Shown here: positions 30,700 through 32,442 of the stretch, in pieces
Layout of the letters: each line of letters begins with the position of its first letter
Numbering within the stretch: position 1 is the first letter of the stretch
Assembly (NCBI GenBank): GCA_009377495.1
Contig: WHTZ01000073.1
Span: forward strand, 1 to 32,442
Reading direction: 5' to 3'
Origin: Luteitalea sp.
GTDB taxonomy: Bacteria > Acidobacteriota > Vicinamibacteria > Vicinamibacterales > Vicinamibacteraceae
DNA: 32,442 nt
Position numbers and translations under genes: made by a program
The notes under the pieces: generated by a model
What the model was told of the DNA's origin: nothing
Database searches by the model: none
The model's input: only the letters and a program-made list of their open reading frames with translations

Positions 30700-30986
30700 T
30701 GCCACCAGCCGTTGGCCTTCTGACGATTGAGCTGCACGTCGCCGATGCGCGATCGCTGAAGGAGAAGCGCGTCGTCCTGCGGCGCATCAAGGACCGCCTA
30801 CAGCGGCTCAACGTCGGCGTGGCGGAGGTGGATCATCAGGATGTCTGGCAGCGATCCGCGCTGGGCGTCGTGGCCGTTGGCTCCGATCGTGGGCTCGTCG
30901 AGCAGGCGCTCACGCAGGCGCTCGATGAGGTGGAACGGGTAGAGCCAGGCGTGGTCGTCAGGAACGAGGTCGAGCTCTTAACGTAG
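30699..30986 (+). CDS. DUF503 (YlxP-like) protein
   Basis: The 95-residue protein matches DUF503, small ferredoxin-fold proteins found between infB and rbfA in many bacteria: 'GLLTIELHVADARSLKEKRVVLRRIKDRLQRLNVGVAEVDHQDVWQRSALGVVAVGSD' contains the usual 'SLKEKR' and 'VAEVDHQDxWQ' blocks. No biochemical role is established. The ATG overlaps the infB stop by one base (TGATG), so translation is coupled. It precedes rbfA by 25 nt. Confidence 0.94.
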   Translation: MPPAVGLLTIELHVADARSLKEKRVVLRRIKDRLQRLNVGVAEVDHQDVWQRSALGVVAVGSDRGLVEQALTQALDEVERVEPGVVVRNEVELLT

Positions 30987-30990
30987 AAAC

Positions 30991-31010
30991 GTACCCCTTT
31001 GCCCCTTCAC
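30991..31010. repeat. Short pyrimidine array (tacccctttgcccctt) before rbfA
   Basis: The 25-nt gap between the DUF503 gene and rbfA is almost entirely gtacccctttgccccttcac, sharing tacccctttgc with 23437-23446 and related to 13494-13504. It takes the place where a Shine-Dalgarno for rbfA would be; none is visible. Confidence 0.6.
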
Positions 31011-31011
31011 A

Positions 31012-31392
31012 ATGCGAGCCGAACGCGTCGCTGATCAGATTCGCGAAGAAATCGCGTCGCTGCTCGATTACGAGACAAAGGATCCGCGCATCGGCTTTCT
31101 GACGGTGACGCGCGTGCGTGTGACACCGGACCTGCAGGCCGCGCACGTGCACTATACGACCCTTGGTGATGCGGCGCAGCGCCGCGAGACGATGCGCGCC
31201 CTCGAGCGGGCGGGGCCGTTCTTGCGTCGGCAGCTTGCAAGTCGTCTTCGACTCCGTCACACGCCGGAGCTGCGCTTCCACTACGATCAGGCGATTGAAC
31301 AGCAGGAACGCGTCGAGCGGCTCCTGCAGGAGATCGCGGCCGAGCGGGCGGCGCGGCCGGCTGATAGGACCGATGACGACCAGGCCGAGTAG
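31012..31392 (+). CDS. rbfA: 30S ribosome-binding factor RbfA
   Basis: The 126-residue protein is RbfA, needed for late 30S maturation and 16S rRNA 5'-end processing. It has the KH-like fold with 'RAERVADQIREEIASLLDYETKDPRIGFLTVTRVRVTPDLQAAHVHYTTLG' and 'RRQLASRLRLRHTPELRFHYDQAIEQQERVERLLQEI', all typical. Length is normal. Its 3' end overlaps the start of the DHH phosphoesterase gene by 20 nt in a different frame. No Shine-Dalgarno precedes the ATG; a pyrimidine repeat lies there instead. Confidence 0.95.
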   Translation: MRAERVADQIREEIASLLDYETKDPRIGFLTVTRVRVTPDLQAAHVHYTTLGDAAQRRETMRALERAGPFLRRQLASRLRLRHTPELRFHYDQAIEQQERVERLLQEIAAERAARPADRTDDDQAE

Positions 31393-32392
31393 CCCGGATC
31401 CTCTCCACGTCATTCGTGATGTCGTTGGCACAAGGCAGCGGTTCCTGCTGACGTCCCACGCGCGTCCTGACGGCGATGCCATCGGGTCGCAGCTCGCGCT
31501 CGCCTTTGCCCTGCGCGCCTTGGGCAAGCACGTCCGCATCGTCAACAAGGATGCGCCCCCGCCGTATCTGTGGGAGTTCCCCGGTGTGCCCGATATCGAG
31601 GTCGCATCCAGCGTGGACGACGACTTCGATGCCCTGTTCGTCCTCGAATGCAGCAGCCTCGAGCGGACCGGACTGACAGGTCTCGAGCGCTACTTCGTGA
31701 TCAACATCGATCACCACGTGGGCAACGGCGCATACGGAGCCATCAACTGGTTCGATGAGACTGCCTCGGCGTGTGGCGAGCTCGTCGCCGACCTCATCGA
31801 CGCGCTCGGCGTGACGTGGACCCGTGAGGTGGCGACGCACCTCTACATCGCAATCCTCACCGACACGGGCGGCTTCCGTCACTCGCACATTACGGAGCGA
31901 ACATTCGAGTACTGCCGGCGCGCGACGGCGGTGGGTCTCGACGCGGCTCAGATTGCGCGCACCGTCTATGACAGCAACAGCGTGGGGCGCCTCAAGCTGC
32001 TCGGCGCGCTGCTCAATCAGATGGAGCTCGTCGCGGACAACCGCGTGGCCGTGCTGATTCTCGATAGTACACTGCTCAACGTCACGGGCTCGAGCTCGCA
32101 CGATACCGAAGGCCTGATCAACGTGCCGCTCTCGGCCAAGGACGTACAAGTCGTCGCCTTGCTGCGCACCGACGACGCGGAGGGCACGCGCGTGAGCCTT
32201 CGGTCGAAGTACGATGCGGATGTACAGGTGGTGGCGCGGCAGTTCGGCGGCGGTGGCCATCCGAACGCGGCTGGATTCACGGTACGGGAGCCGATCGACG
32301 TTGTGCGCGCCCGACTTCGACCGCTTCTGGTCGAGCTCGTTCGGTCATCAGAAGGCGCCCCTAAAGGGGCGCCCTACAAAGAGCTAGAGTAG
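31373..32392 (+). CDS. nrnA: DHH/DHHA1 phosphoesterase (NrnA-like oligoribonuclease/pAp phosphatase)
   Basis: The 339-residue protein has the two-domain DHH-DHHA1 layout of NrnA, which degrades very short RNAs and dephosphorylates pAp. Metal ligands are in the normal blocks: 'LLTSHARPDGDAIGSQLAL' (DHH motif I, HxxxDxD), 'FVLECSS' (motif II), 'VINIDHHVGN' (the DHH signature) and 'ILTDTGGFRHSHIT'. 'RQFGGGGHPNAAGFTV' is the DHHA1 glycine-rich motif. The ATG at 31373 lies inside rbfA and is at the family start. The final 13 residues (GAPKGAPYKELE and stop) are encoded by a palindromic intergenic-type repeat that runs on past the gene, so the native tail may have been replaced. In this operon truB usually comes next, beyond the window. 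Confidence 0.92.
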   Translation: MTTRPSSPDPLHVIRDVVGTRQRFLLTSHARPDGDAIGSQLALAFALRALGKHVRIVNKDAPPPYLWEFPGVPDIEVASSVDDDFDALFVLECSSLERTGLTGLERYFVINIDHHVGNGAYGAINWFDETASACGELVADLIDALGVTWTREVATHLYIAILTDTGGFRHSHITERTFEYCRRATAVGLDAAQIARTVYDSNSVGRLKLLGALLNQMELVADNRVAVLILDSTLLNVTGSSSHDTEGLINVPLSAKDVQVVALLRTDDAEGTRVSLRSKYDADVQVVARQFGGGGHPNAAGFTVREPIDVVRARLRPLLVELVRSSEGAPKGAPYKELE

Positions 32393-32442
32393 GGCGCGGC
32401 TTCCGCCTTCGCATAAAGCTTCGGCGGACAAGTCCGCCGTAG
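32354..32442. repeat. Mosaic palindromic repeat entering nrnA and running off the window
   Basis: Three stems follow one another. The first is ggcgcccct/aggggcgcc (32354-32362 with 32365-32373). The second is gcgccctac/gtagggcgc (32369-32377 with 32389-32397), whose right arm contains the nrnA stop codon. The third is cggcggac/gtccgccg (32422-32429 with 32432-32439). The element is cut by the end of the window. It resembles the dispersed palindromic repeats I associate with Vicinamibacteria genomes, a recollection that needs a search to confirm. Confidence 0.75.

Noticed and set aside
29506..30705. 399-residue minus-strand open frame
   Set aside because: Antisense shadow of the infB GTPase and C-terminal domains.

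Overview
The window is high-GC DNA that reads as a chromosomal contig of an Acidobacteriota bacterium, most likely of the Vicinamibacteria type. The pointers are two permeases of the acidobacterial duplicated orphan permease (ADOP) type, a long VWFA-related secreted protein of the acidobacterial type, an HNH-endonuclease remnant of a kind common in that phylum, and many short, mirror-symmetric intergenic repeats. This assignment is inference from family knowledge; no rRNA or tRNA gene is present to settle it.

Layout. (1) 1-2014 is decaying DNA: a frameshifted HNH endonuclease and an ADOP permease that has lost most of its middle. (2) 2090-7379, minus strand: DinB-like protein, full-length ADOP permease, Tat-exported PhoX-like protein and a DoxX-like membrane protein built from two repeats. 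(3) 7468-11255: a DUF6941-like protein, a secreted S58/DmpA-type aminopeptidase, a convergent Tat-exported glycosylasparaginase and a divergent PLP-dependent threonine/serine dehydratase, which could together release and break down amino acids. (4) 11328-14860: alpha-glucan phosphorylase, polyphosphate kinase 2 and an unrecognised zinc-ribbon protein. (5) 14886-17890, minus strand: the VWFA-related protein with a PrcB-like C-terminal domain, translationally coupled to a DUF4870-like membrane protein. (6) 18015-25637: M24 peptidase, HtrA protease, CYTH protein, sugar nucleotidyltransferase (MurU-like), AmgK-like kinase, TIM-barrel isomerase and AsnRS. From HtrA to the kinase each gene overlaps the next by 4 nt. 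(7) 25725-32392: the classic translation/transcription operon rimP-nusA-infB-DUF503-rbfA-nrnA.

Two themes recur. First, several genes (dehydratase, zinc-ribbon protein, M24 peptidase, rimP) have a -10-like hexamer only 6-8 nt before the start codon, which predicts leaderless mRNAs, two of them with TTG starts. Second, intergenic gaps carry short direct and inverted repeats, mostly of 7-nt period, in at least three sequence families; one array occupies both -35 regions of a divergent promoter pair. A different, larger palindromic repeat begins inside the 3' end of nrnA, supplies its stop codon and runs off the window.

No CRISPR array, phage, intact transposon, tRNA or rRNA was seen. The best candidates for something undescribed are the 7-nt-period arrays, the coupled HtrA-CYTH-MurU-AmgK operon and the VWFA-PrcB fusion.
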